Shown here: positions 7,919 to 15,223 of the stretch, piece by piece
Layout: the number at the start of each line of letters is the position of its first letter
Position numbering within the stretch: the stretch's first letter is position 1
Origin: an uncultured Sutterella sp.
Lineage (GTDB): Bacteria; Pseudomonadota; Gammaproteobacteria; Burkholderiales; Burkholderiaceae_F
Reading direction: 5' to 3'
NCBI GenBank assembly: GCA_905202595.1
Contig: CAJKSP010000045.1
Coordinates: 1-19,893 of the forward strand
Length of the DNA stretch: 19,893 nt
Made by a program: the position numbers and the translations under genes
The notes under the pieces: model-generated
Databases searched by the model: none
What the model saw: the letters and a program-made list of their open reading frames with translations, nothing else
What the model was told of the DNA's origin: nothing

Positions 7919-7957
7919 ACGGCCGCCGCCTCATCGCTGAGGCGGCGGCCGTTTTTT
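7919..7957 (+). terminator. Strong rho-independent terminator
   Basis: A perfect 15-bp stem (7919-7933 with 7938-7952) with loop TCGC, followed by a run of six T on the plus strand. It ends the flavoenzyme transcript just before the convergent EamA gene. Confidence 0.93.
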
Positions 7958-7978
7958 CACTCTCATTTGCCGTTCGCT

Positions 7979-8884
7979 CTAGCGTCTTCTCGCCGCCGCT
8001 GCGGCGACGCGCGCAAGACCCGCCTGCGCGCAGATGACGCCGCAGAGAATCATGGCCGCCCCCATGAAGCCGACATAGGACATGCGTTCGTCCAAGATCC
8101 AGAGACCGCCGATCACCGCAGCGAGCGGCCACACGTAGTAGTAGAAGCCGCAAGTCTCTGCGCCGAGCTTTTTTTCTGCGGCGAGCCAGAGGCTCGTTGC
8201 GACCGCAATGGCGCCGACCGAGAGATAGAGGAGGTTCGCGATCACGACTGGATTGGTGAGAATGAGCCCTTCGGTCTGCGTTTCGGCGAAGTAGAAGGGC
8301 AGCGACGCGATCGTGCCGTAGCCCACGGTCTTTCTTAGCGCCACGAGTCCCGGCAGATTCGCCATTGTGCGAAGCAGCAGGGAATACACTGCAAAGCCTG
8401 CGGCGCCTGCGAGCGCGAGCCAGAGCGCCAGGGGCGGCAGCTCCATCATGACCGACTGGTCGAACCAGAGCAGAAAAAGTCCCGTCGCTGCGGCAACGGC
8501 GCCGAGGCCTGTCATCCAGTGCAGCTTCATGCGAAGAACCGGCGCCGCAATGAGCGCCGTCATGAGCGGGCCTGTCGCGACCGCAATGCTCACGGCGCTC
8601 GCCTGGCCGTAGGAGAGCGCGAGATTCTGCAGTCCGAAGTAGCCCGGCATCATGGCTGCGCCGAGGATGAAGCACTTGAATTCGTCGGCCGCACGTCCGG
8701 CGTAGAGCTGCTTCGGGGCGATGAAGATGAGCGCGCCGTAGGCGAGCACGCCGCGCAGCGCGAGCACTGCCCACGGTCCCATGCCGTAGATGTAAAGCTC
8801 TTTGGTCGAGATGTTGGTGAAGCCCCAGCCAAGCGCGAGGATGAGGGCCAGAAGGTGATAGGGAAGCTTGCGGGCCGATGCCAT
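7979..8884 (-). CDS. DMT-superfamily (EamA) transporter
   Basis: A 301-residue inner-membrane protein made of two EamA repeats of about five membrane helices each. The first repeat starts LLALILALGWGFTNISTKEL (~11-30), and ALRGVLAYGALIFIAPKQ and GYFGLQNLALSYGQASAVSIAVATGPLMTALIAA are the usual signature stretches (~42-115). The second starts at LALWLALAGAAGFAVYSLLLR (~151-171) and ends with PLAAVIGGLWILDERMSYVGFMGAAMILCGVICA (~252-286), where LDE-R before the last helix is typical. The tail is basic (AAARRR). Such proteins export amino acids, metabolites or purines; the substrate is unknown here. The start has AAAGGA about 10 nt upstream. It is convergent with the flavoenzyme gene. Confidence 0.9.
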   Translation of the reverse strand: MASARKLPYHLLALILALGWGFTNISTKELYIYGMGPWAVLALRGVLAYGALIFIAPKQLYAGRAADEFKCFILGAAMMPGYFGLQNLALSYGQASAVSIAVATGPLMTALIAAPVLRMKLHWMTGLGAVAAATGLFLLWFDQSVMMELPPLALWLALAGAAGFAVYSLLLRTMANLPGLVALRKTVGYGTIASLPFYFAETQTEGLILTNPVVIANLLYLSVGAIAVATSLWLAAEKKLGAETCGFYYYVWPLAAVIGGLWILDERMSYVGFMGAAMILCGVICAQAGLARVAAAAARRR

Positions 8885-9027
8885 GTATCGTTAATCCTTT
8901 GCGACGCCGGTACGGTTTTTTTTGCCGACGCATCTTTTTATTTTAAAGCGAGAGAGCTATTCGTCTTCCAACGCTTTGGGCGGCTTGTAACGGGTGATGA
9001 GGCTGCTGCTGCAGTCCCTTCGGGCAG

Positions 9028-9064
9028 AAAAAAGCCGCCCGATGCCTGACGGCATCCGGCGGCT
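9028..9064 (-). terminator. Terminator of the Gate-domain gene
   Basis: On the minus strand, a 7-bp outer stem (9033-9039 with 9058-9064) and a 6-bp inner stem (9041-9046 with 9051-9056), separated by one mismatch, are followed by a run of six T (9033-9028). It lies 44 bp past the stop codon of the gene ending at 9108. Confidence 0.88.
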
Positions 9065-9107
9065 CTTCAGCTGCAAAGAACGCTTAATGGCGTTTATCGG
9101 CTTTCTT

Positions 9108-9845
9108 TCAGGATGCAGCTTTCTTTCCTCGGAACATCAGCAGGAAGCGCATCAGGTTGGCGGCAAAGACCTTCCCGAGGAGAATGACGCCGAGGCAAGC
9201 ACCGATCGTCGTCGGCACAGCGAGGGAACCGTCGCTGTTGCGCAGCGTAAAGATAACGACGCCCGAAGCAAGGAAATTGCCGATGGCCGCATCTGCCGTC
9301 ATCTGGAATGTGGCGAATATGAGCGTTTCGCGCTCGGTCAGCTTGCCCTCCTGCTTGAGCGTGCGCGTAAGCGCTGCACCGGCATCCGTCGACTGAAGCG
9401 ACGCGACGATGGAAAGCGCCGTATGGCCGGGAATGCCCAGCATCGGGCGCAGCAGCGGATTGAGAAGCCAGCTGGCAGCGTTGATGGCGCCGTAGTGTTC
9501 AAAAACGGCGACCATGGCCACGGCAAGCATGGTTGCCGGAACAAGCGTCAGCGCGAAGACAAAGCCGTCAATGGCTCCAGAGCCGCCCTTGCCGCGGAAG
9601 CTTGCCATGGTAGTGACGATTTGGCCGCCGGTATCAGACACGCCCGCAACAAGCTGCCCGAAGGAGCCCGAAAGCACAGTGAAGTCAAAAATGCCCCACC
9701 ATTCTTCGGAAACCATGATGCCCGAAAAGAAGATGACGGCAACGATGAAGGAAATGAAGCCGCCGATGCTCGGACGGGGCGGGATTGCTGAGGGATCGAG
9801 CGGCTGAGGCTCATTGGCGGCTGGGGCTGCCTGTTTGTCTGCCAT
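9108..9845 (-). CDS. Nucleoside-recognition (Gate) domain membrane protein
   Basis: A 245-residue inner-membrane protein. A polar N-terminus (~1-25) is followed by a helix IGGFISFIVAVIFFSGIMV (~27-45), a long segment with VAGVSDTGGQIVT, then FVFALTLVPATMLAVAMVAVF (~95-115). The NPLLRPMLGIPGHTALSIVASLQSTDAGA stretch (~129-157) resembles the 'PxMxxxGLPG' core of Gate (YjiG/SpmA-type) proteins. Helices ~186-200 and ~212-236 complete it. Gate proteins are related to nucleoside transporters and often work as YjiG/YjiH-type pairs; no partner is seen here. The ATG at 9845 is chosen over an upstream frame extension because AGGA lies 9 nt before it and the hydrophobic core is complete. The transported compound is unknown. 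Confidence 0.72.
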   Translation of the reverse strand: MADKQAAPAANEPQPLDPSAIPPRPSIGGFISFIVAVIFFSGIMVSEEWWGIFDFTVLSGSFGQLVAGVSDTGGQIVTTMASFRGKGGSGAIDGFVFALTLVPATMLAVAMVAVFEHYGAINAASWLLNPLLRPMLGIPGHTALSIVASLQSTDAGAALTRTLKQEGKLTERETLIFATFQMTADAAIGNFLASGVVIFTLRNSDGSLAVPTTIGACLGVILLGKVFAANLMRFLLMFRGKKAAS

Positions 9846-10116
9846 GATGGTATGTCCTGTCTTAAGGGGTGATTTTTGATTTGTTATTTCAGCCGTCAAA
9901 ATCCGCCGCATGCCTATGAGGCTGTTATGACTGGCCGCCTTCGGGAACCTGGCACCGAAAACAAAATCAATTCATTTTATCGGCGGCGTGCACCAGGGTC
10001 ATCCGAACTTTTGCTTAAGGCCGCAGGTGATAGCTTTTATCTGCGCTATCCTTGACGCACCGGCGGCTCGACGTGCTTCAACCGCTTCAGGCACAGACAA
10101 CTTCGCCCTTGAACGT

Positions 10117-11142
10117 ATGCTTCTCGACGCACTTCACCTCAAGCTTCAAATGGCTGCTCATCCTCGGTTCTACGACACCGTGGGCGCTATGCTCCCGGGC
10201 GTTCCGGGCCGCATGGGCGTGCCCGCTGCCAATGTGCGGGCGGCCGCCAAGGACGTCATCCGCATGGGCGAGAGCCGCGAGCTCCTGAAGGAGGCGCTCG
10301 TGCCGGGGGCGCTCAAGACGCACGAAGTGATTCTTGTGATCGGCCTCGTCATTGCGGGCGACTGGCGCTTCAGCTTCGCCGAGCGCCTTTCGCTTGCCGA
10401 GCAGTATCTGCCGGCGCTCACCAACTGGGCTTCGGTCGACAGCTTTGCCGAATCGATGCGCGACTTCGAGCAGCACCGCGGGGAGGGGCGTCCCTTCATC
10501 GAGAAGCTCGCGTCGCAGAAGGACAACCCTTGGGCCGTGCGCACGGCGCTCGTGCTGCTCCTCTCGCACTACTGCGAGCCTGAGGAGGCCGACTTCGCCT
10601 TTTCGGTCTTCGAGCGCTCCGAGGTGCTCGGGCTTGCGGCCGAGCACTACTACGTCTCCATGGCGCTCGCCTGGGCGCTGTCGGTCTTCTGCGTGAAGTG
10701 CCCCGAAAAGACGGGCGCGTGGCTGAAGGAGATGACGGCTTCTGGGCAGCTCGACCGAACGACGGCTCGGCGCGCCGTGCAGAAGGTGCGCGATTCGTAC
10801 CGCATTGCCGACGAAGTGAAGCAGCGCCTCACCGAGCTCCTCAAGGCGCCGATCGCCGGCAGCCAGGCGGCGGGCGCCAAGAAGCCTGCGAATGCCCACC
10901 CGACCGTCCAGCTCGCGAATCTCGCCAAGGCGTCGGCGGCGCCATCGGCGCTGAAGAGCGCCAAGGACCCGAAGGACGGGAAGTCCGCCAAGGATGCCAA
11001 GACAGCGAAGTCCGCAAAGCCGGCCGCGAAGGGCGCCGCTAAGGCTGCGCCTGCAGCGGCGAAGGCGGGCAGGGCGCCTTCAGCCGCAGCGAAGGCTGCC
11101 GGCAAGACGCCAGATCCTTCGGCGGGCGAGCCCCGCGTCTAG
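10117..11142 (+). CDS. AlkD-family DNA alkylation-repair protein with H1-like tail
   Basis: A 341-residue HEAT-repeat protein of the AlkD (DNA alkylation repair) family, which removes N3- and N7-alkylated bases without flipping them out. The core (~1-245) shows VPAANVRAAAKDVI, HEVILVIGLVIAG, LTNWASVDSF and AEHYYVSMALAWALSVFCVKCPEKT, and ends with RRAVQKVRDSYRI, all family signatures. In NWASVD, the Trp and the Asp four residues later match the W109/D113 pair of Bacillus AlkD, so activity is plausible. The last ~95 residues are an Ala/Lys/Pro tail (repeated AK and KSAKD units) like histone-H1-like proteins. The start at 10117 is preferred because the family begins just here and a -10-like TATCCT lies ~65 bp upstream; an in-frame GTG at 9988 would add 43 non-family residues. 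No clear ribosome-binding site is seen, so the start is uncertain. Confidence 0.82.
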   Translation: MLLDALHLKLQMAAHPRFYDTVGAMLPGVPGRMGVPAANVRAAAKDVIRMGESRELLKEALVPGALKTHEVILVIGLVIAGDWRFSFAERLSLAEQYLPALTNWASVDSFAESMRDFEQHRGEGRPFIEKLASQKDNPWAVRTALVLLLSHYCEPEEADFAFSVFERSEVLGLAAEHYYVSMALAWALSVFCVKCPEKTGAWLKEMTASGQLDRTTARRAVQKVRDSYRIADEVKQRLTELLKAPIAGSQAAGAKKPANAHPTVQLANLAKASAAPSALKSAKDPKDGKSAKDAKTAKSAKPAAKGAAKAAPAAAKAGRAPSAAAKAAGKTPDPSAGEPRV

Positions 11143-11417
11143 GCTGCAGCCTTGTTCGTGGCTTCTCGGCGCTGAACTGCGGGTGCTGCCTGCGCGTCCG
11201 GGGCCGCTTCGGCCTTAAGCGGCTCGGCGGCTTCCTTCTGCCTGTGCTGCTCGTTCTGCGCAAAGAAGCCGATCCCGACGCCCACGCCGCCGCCCCAGCT
11301 TCCGCCGCCTCCGACGGCGCCGCCGCCCACGCCGACATTCGTGCAGCCGGCGAGCGCGAGCAGGGCGCCGGCCGACGCCGCTGCGGCAGCTGCTTTTTTC
11401 CAGTTCCTTGTCAACAT
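11139..11417 (-). CDS. Small glycine-rich lipoprotein
   Basis: A 92-residue predicted lipoprotein. A basic N-terminus (LTRNWKK) and an Ala/Leu-rich core lead to a clear lipobox LAGC (Cys25). The mature part begins TNVGVGGGAVGGGG and is strongly glycine-rich to about residue 50, then charged and Ala-rich (EAAEPLKAEAAPDAQ). AAGGAGAAAAGG precedes the ATG, an excellent ribosome-binding site. The gene is divergent from mscL and convergent with alkD, and its stop codon overlaps that of alkD. No known domain; an envelope role is inferred from the lipobox only. Confidence 0.8.
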   Translation of the reverse strand: MLTRNWKKAAAAAASAGALLALAGCTNVGVGGGAVGGGGSWGGGVGVGIGFFAQNEQHRQKEAAEPLKAEAAPDAQAAPAVQRREATNKAAA

Positions 11418-11531
11418 CCTTTTCTCCTTATTGGCTGAGACGTGCTCTGCGCTGGCGCGTTGAGCGCGTCCTTGCCTAACATGGCGGCCGCATTTCGGCA
11501 GAATCCGCCGCGAACATGTACTCTCTCAGTC

Positions 11532-11550
11532 AGAAAGCTTTAAGCTTTCT
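11532..11550. promoter_or_regulatory. Perfect 9-bp palindrome upstream of mscL
   Basis: AGAAAGCTT and AAGCTTTCT flank a single T, forming a 19-bp dyad. It lies 76 bp before mscL in the divergent region shared with the lipoprotein gene. It could be a regulator site or a hairpin in the mscL leader. No known operator is matched. Confidence 0.45.
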
Positions 11551-11625
11551 CGATCATCTCATTTTTTCAAGCCTGCGGCTCGGTGCGTCTTCCGTTCCGG
11601 AAGCCGGCGGGGCCTTTTTTCAGCC

Positions 11626-12189
11626 ATGCGCAAGTTCTTTCAAGAATTTCAGGCCTTCATCTCGAAGGGCAACGTTCTCGATCTCGCCGTCGCCGTCATC
11701 ATCGGCTCGGCGTTCTCCAAAATCGTCGACAGCGTCGTCAAGGACATTGTGAATCCGCTTCTCGGCGTCCTTGTCGGCCGGCCGGACTTTACGAACCTCT
11801 TCATCGTGCTCAAGGAAGTCCCGAACTATACGGGCCCGCGCACGTACGACGCGCTGGTGAAGGCCGGCGCAACGGTCTTCGGCTACGGCGCGTTTCTCAC
11901 GGCGGTCGTGCAGTTCCTGCTCCTCGCCTTTGTGATCTTCTGGCTCGTCAAGGTGGTGACGACCGCTCGCGACCGCATTGCGCGCGAGGCGGAAAGGCTT
12001 CTCGCTGAGAAGGTCAAGGCGGACAAGAAGGCTGCCGACGATGCGGCCGCTGCCGCCGCCGCGGCGCCGGCGCCTCAGCCCGCTCCGGCTGCAACGCCCA
12101 CGGAAGAGGAGCTTCAGCTGCTGCGCGAGATCCGCGATCTCCTCAAGGCGCAGGATGCCGCTGAGGGCGCCAAGTCCGCGAAGTCCTAG
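11626..12189 (+). CDS. mscL: Large-conductance mechanosensitive channel MscL
   Basis: A 187-residue inner-membrane channel that opens under osmotic down-shock to release solutes. The N-terminal amphipathic helix MRKFFQEFQAFISKGN leads into TM1 (VLDLAVAVIIGSAFSKIVDSVVKDIVNPLLG, ~18-47), which carries the family's conserved pore-lining pattern. A periplasmic loop (~48-85) and TM2 (YGAFLTAVVQFLLLAFVIFWLVK, ~87-109) follow. The C-terminus ends with the conserved bundle helix EEELQLLREIRDLLKAQ (~160-176). The protein is ~50 residues longer than E. coli MscL (136). The extra length is mainly an Ala/Pro linker (~136-158) before the bundle and a short tail. No Shine-Dalgarno sequence is obvious, but the start is fixed by homology. 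Confidence 0.96.
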   Translation: MRKFFQEFQAFISKGNVLDLAVAVIIGSAFSKIVDSVVKDIVNPLLGVLVGRPDFTNLFIVLKEVPNYTGPRTYDALVKAGATVFGYGAFLTAVVQFLLLAFVIFWLVKVVTTARDRIAREAERLLAEKVKADKKAADDAAAAAAAAPAPQPAPAATPTEEELQLLREIRDLLKAQDAAEGAKSAKS

Positions 12190-12226
12190 CGCTTCGAGCG
12201 GATCCTCAGGGTCCGCCGCAGAGAGC

Positions 12227-12269
12227 AGAAAGGCCGCGCCTCCCCCAAAAGGGAGTGCGCGGCCTTTCT
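12227..12269. terminator. Bidirectional terminator between mscL and ppaC
   Basis: A 13-bp perfect stem (12227-12239 with 12257-12269) plus an inner 5-bp stem (12240-12244 with 12251-12255) and a CCAAAA loop. Both strands leave the stem as CCTTTCT, so the hairpin can serve both convergent genes, although the T-runs are short. Confidence 0.8.
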
Positions 12270-12287
12270 TCGCTATGGACGCGTCGA

Positions 12288-13208
12288 TCAGGCCTTGAAC
12301 GCGGCTTCAAGCGCCGGGACGACCTGCTTCTTGCGGCTCATGACGCCCTCGAGCCAGAGGGGCTTGTCGCCGAGGGTCTTGCCGAAGCCGGCGGCGATCT
12401 TCGCGGGATCGTCGGAGGCCATGAGGAGGAGCGAGCCTTCCTTCATGATGTCCGTGAGGAGCAGCATGGCGGTGTGGCGGCCTTCGCCCTTCATGACGGC
12501 GAGCTCGGCTTCGAGCTCGGGGATGCGGTCCTCGATGATCTTGAGGTCGACGAGCTCGAGCTGGCCCACGCCGACCTTGGAGCCGGACATGTTGAAGTCC
12601 TTGAAGTCGCGCATGATGAGGCTGCGCGCCGAGCAGCCGGCCACGGCGGACTTCGCCGTGAAGAGCTCCATGCCGAGCGCTTCGAGGTCGGCGACGCCTG
12701 CGATCTTGGCGAGCGCTTCAGCGGCCTTGCGGTCAGCGTCGGTGCAGGTCGGGGACTTGAAGATCACCGTATCGGAGAGGATGGCGCAGAGCATGGCGCC
12801 GGCGAGGTTCGCCGGGATCTCGACGCCGAGGTAGTCGTACATGCCCTTGAGGATCGTGTTCGTGCAGCCCACCGGCATGATCACGCATTCGACCGGGGCG
12901 GAGGAAGTGACGTCGCCGAGCTTGTGATGGTCGACGATGCCCTTGAGCTGGCAGTCCTTGAAGTCGTCCGGCGCCTGCGCGAGGTCGGAGTAGTCGACGA
13001 GGTAGACGTCCTTGCCGGCGACGCTCGTGCAGATTTCAGGGGCCTTGAGGCCGAAGCGCTCGAGAACGAACTTCGTTTCCGGCGCGGGCTCGCCCTGCGC
13101 GCAGGGAACGACGTCGAGGCCGCGGGCGCGGTAGAGATGTGCGCAGGCGAGCGCAGAGATGATGCTGTCGGTGTCGGGGTTCTTATGGCCGAGAATGATG
13201 GCGGACAC
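12288..13208 (-). CDS. ppaC: Manganese-dependent inorganic pyrophosphatase (family II)
   Basis: A 306-residue cytoplasmic enzyme that hydrolyses pyrophosphate to two phosphates, pulling biosynthetic reactions forward. It is a DHH-family protein. GHKNPDTDS (7-15) carries the metal ligands His8, Asp12 and Asp14. DYSD (~73-76), IVDHH (91-95) and LSDT (~144-147) hold the other ligands. The C-terminal substrate motif SRKKQ is at 291-295. Length and motif spacing match Bacillus PpaC. No CBS or DRTGG inserts are present, so this is the simple form. The start is GTG at 13208 with AAGGAAGG 4 nt upstream. It is convergent with mscL and divergent from the flavin protein gene. Confidence 0.97.
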   Translation of the reverse strand: MSAIILGHKNPDTDSIISALACAHLYRARGLDVVPCAQGEPAPETKFVLERFGLKAPEICTSVAGKDVYLVDYSDLAQAPDDFKDCQLKGIVDHHKLGDVTSSAPVECVIMPVGCTNTILKGMYDYLGVEIPANLAGAMLCAILSDTVIFKSPTCTDADRKAAEALAKIAGVADLEALGMELFTAKSAVAGCSARSLIMRDFKDFNMSGSKVGVGQLELVDLKIIEDRIPELEAELAVMKGEGRHTAMLLLTDIMKEGSLLLMASDDPAKIAAGFGKTLGDKPLWLEGVMSRKKQVVPALEAAFKA

Positions 13209-13437
13209 AGTGCCTTCCTTACAAAAAAGTTCTCAGAGAGGGGTCGGCGGCGGGCTGCCCCAAGGCGGCCGGCCGCAGGATGCTGCCCATTGTAGAGAAT
13301 CGCGGCGGCCGTGCCAAAGCCCAAGGGCTGTCCGCTGCGGCCGCTGGGCTTTGTCGAAGGGACTCCGGACCCGCTCTCCCTGCGAGGCGCAGGATTCGGC
13401 AGAGGGCGGCGGTGCGAAGGGGCGCAGCTCGACTCGC

Positions 13438-13443
13438 TACAAT
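13438..13443 (+). promoter_or_regulatory. Candidate -10 box (TACAAT)
   Basis: CGCTACAATG lies ~62 bp before the PNPOx-like gene. The box fits the sigma-70 consensus in four of six positions or better, but the -35 region is poor. Confidence 0.4.
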
Positions 13444-13504
13444 GCCTGCAGCCTCAGGCAGCGGGCTGCTCTGCCGCTGCCGCACACAGAGGGAGATTGA
13501 TTGC

Positions 13505-13900
13505 ATGAACGACGCGCTTGAATTTTTGAAGTCAGCGGGCGTCTTTTATCTCGCCACGCTCGACGGGGGCCAGCCCCGCATGCGTCCTTTCGGAGCCGTC
13601 TGCGGCTTCGAGGGACGGCTCTACATCGTCACGACGAACGACAAGCCGGTCTACCGGCAGCTCAAGGCTTCGCCCAAGGCCGAAATCTGCGCCTGCGCCG
13701 GCGGCGCCTGGATGCGCATCGACGGCGAGCTCCAGGAAGACCTTCGGCGGGAGGCGAGGCTTGCCATGCTCGACGCCAATCCCGACCTCCGGGCCTGGTA
13801 CGACGCCGACGACGGCCTGATGAGCGTCTTCTACTTCCGCTGCGGCGTGGCGCAGCTTTATGCGGCGGGCGCCGAAAAGCCCGAAGTTCATCCGCTTTGA
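13505..13900 (+). CDS. Pyridoxamine 5'-phosphate oxidase-like FMN protein
   Basis: A 131-residue protein with the split beta-barrel flavin-binding fold. The N-terminal helix ALEFLKSAGVFYLATLD leads to GGQPRMRPFGAVCGFEGRLYIVTT (~21-44), the typical FMN phosphate-binding part of small PNPOx-like proteins. KPVYRQLKASPKAEICA (~47-63) and WMRIDGELQED follow. Its small size separates it from true PdxH (about 210 residues), and it more likely reduces a small molecule or acts in stress response (for example F420- or nitro-reductase-like relatives). The function is not determined. The ATG at 13505 has GGGAG ~10 nt upstream and a candidate -10 further up. The threonine aldolase gene follows after 82 bp on the same strand, so the two may be cotranscribed. 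Confidence 0.85.
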   Translation: MNDALEFLKSAGVFYLATLDGGQPRMRPFGAVCGFEGRLYIVTTNDKPVYRQLKASPKAEICACAGGAWMRIDGELQEDLRREARLAMLDANPDLRAWYDADDGLMSVFYFRCGVAQLYAAGAEKPEVHPL

Positions 13901-13982
13901 CCTTCAAGCGCCTGCAGGCGGCTGCTCCGAAGCCGGAGCGGCGCCTCCGCAGGCATTCTGCGAACTACTAGGACCCTGCATC

Positions 13983-15020
13983 ATGATTCGCTTTGCTTCG
14001 GACTATCAGGAAGGCTGCCTTCCTGCGATTCTCGACCGCCTGATCGAGACCAATCTCGTTCAGACGCCGGGCTACGGCGACGACGAGTTCTGCGAAGCCG
14101 CCCGCGCGCGCATCCGCGAAGCCTGCGGCGCGCCGGACGCCCGCGTCTTCTTTCTCGTCGGCGGCACGCAGACGAATGCCGTCGCCATTCAGGCGCTCCT
14201 GAGTCCGGTCGAGGGCGTCCTCTCCGCGGAGACGGGCCATGTCACGGGCCACGAGGCGGGCGCCGTCGAGGCGCGCGGCCACAAGGTCCTGACGCTGCCG
14301 CAGGAAAACGGCAAGATCTCCGCCGAATCGCTCAAGCGCTGGCTCGACGCCTTCGACGCCGACGGCGCCAACACCCACATCGTGCAGCCCGGGATGGTCT
14401 ACATCACCCATCCGACGGAAATGGGCACGCTCTATACGCTCGCCGAGCTCGAAGCCATCCGGCGCGTCTGCGACGAGCACGATCTGCCGCTCTACCTTGA
14501 CGGCGCGCGCCTCGCCTACGGCCTCGCGGCCGAGGGAACCGACGTGACGCTCAAGGACATCGCCCGCCTCTGCGACGTCTTCTACATCGGCGGCACGAAG
14601 TGCGGCGGCCTGCTCGGCGAAGCGCTCGTCGCGACGAACGGCCGTCTCATGAAGAAGTTCTTCACGCTCATGAAGCAGCAGGGCGCCGTTCTCGCGAAGG
14701 GCCGCCTGACGGGCATCACGTTCGACGCGCTCTTCACCGACGGCGCCTACATCAAGGCGGGCCGGCACGGCGACGAAGCGGCGGCGAAGATCCGCCGCAT
14801 TCTCGAAGAGCGCGGCTTCGAGATCCTCTGGCCCAACAAGACGAACCAGGTCTTTGCGGCGATTCCTGCCGAGACGCTCAAGCGCCTGCAGGAGAAGTTC
14901 GACATCTCCGTCTGGGCGCCGCGCGGCGACGGCAAGGTCATCTGCCGCTTCTGCGGCTCGTGGGCCACGACTGACGAAGACATCGCTGCGCTCGAGGACG
15001 AGCTCCTGCGCGATCTCTAG
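13983..15020 (+). CDS. ltaE: Low-specificity L-threonine aldolase
   Basis: A 345-residue PLP enzyme of the aspartate-aminotransferase fold that cleaves L-threonine and allo-threonine to glycine and acetaldehyde. FFLVGGTQTNAVAIQAL (~56-72) binds the PLP phosphate. ETGHVTGHEAGAVE (~83-96) contains the His residues that stack on or near the ring. YLDGARLAYG (~171-180) has the Asp that pairs with the pyridine N and the Arg. FYIGGTKCGGLLGEAL (~200-215) holds the Schiff-base Lys206. Length is normal. The ATG at 13983 is selected because AGGA lies 9 nt upstream and the family begins with 'F-x-SDY/DN'. The SstT transporter for its substrate follows on the same strand. Confidence 0.95.
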   Translation: MIRFASDYQEGCLPAILDRLIETNLVQTPGYGDDEFCEAARARIREACGAPDARVFFLVGGTQTNAVAIQALLSPVEGVLSAETGHVTGHEAGAVEARGHKVLTLPQENGKISAESLKRWLDAFDADGANTHIVQPGMVYITHPTEMGTLYTLAELEAIRRVCDEHDLPLYLDGARLAYGLAAEGTDVTLKDIARLCDVFYIGGTKCGGLLGEALVATNGRLMKKFFTLMKQQGAVLAKGRLTGITFDALFTDGAYIKAGRHGDEAAAKIRRILEERGFEILWPNKTNQVFAAIPAETLKRLQEKFDISVWAPRGDGKVICRFCGSWATTDEDIAALEDELLRDL

Positions 15021-15089
15021 GCGACTCGGCCGCCTGCGCCCGATCGCATTTGCGCTCGCGCGCAAAAGCTTTTAAGGTTTTCCGCTTCA

Positions 15090-15133
15090 GCCGCGCTCCT
15101 GCCATCCGCTCTGCGGAGCGGAGAGGGCGCGGC
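15090..15133 (+). terminator. Probable terminator after ltaE
   Basis: An outer 7-bp stem (15090-15096 with 15127-15133) encloses a 6-bp hairpin (15106-15111 with 15116-15121, loop TGCG). It is followed by ATTTCATTTTT, less ideal than the other terminators here. If it works only partly, ltaE transcription may read through into sstT. Confidence 0.45.
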
Positions 15134-15223
15134 ATTTCATTTTTCCCTCTTTTTTCTCTTTTCTGAAAGGGGAGGCGTCCGTTCAGAGCGCCGCCGCCTT
15201 TCCGCAGTTTGGAACCAGCGCTT

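Noticed and set aside
8958..9055. Possible ~32-residue minus-strand peptide ending KPPKALEDE
   Set aside because: Its start codon lies within the terminator hairpin of the Gate-domain gene and no ribosome-binding site is visible.
12255..13295. 346-codon plus-strand frame opposite ppaC
   Set aside because: It is the antisense shadow of a fully recognisable pyrophosphatase and has shadow-type composition (His, Asp, Arg, Glu, Leu).
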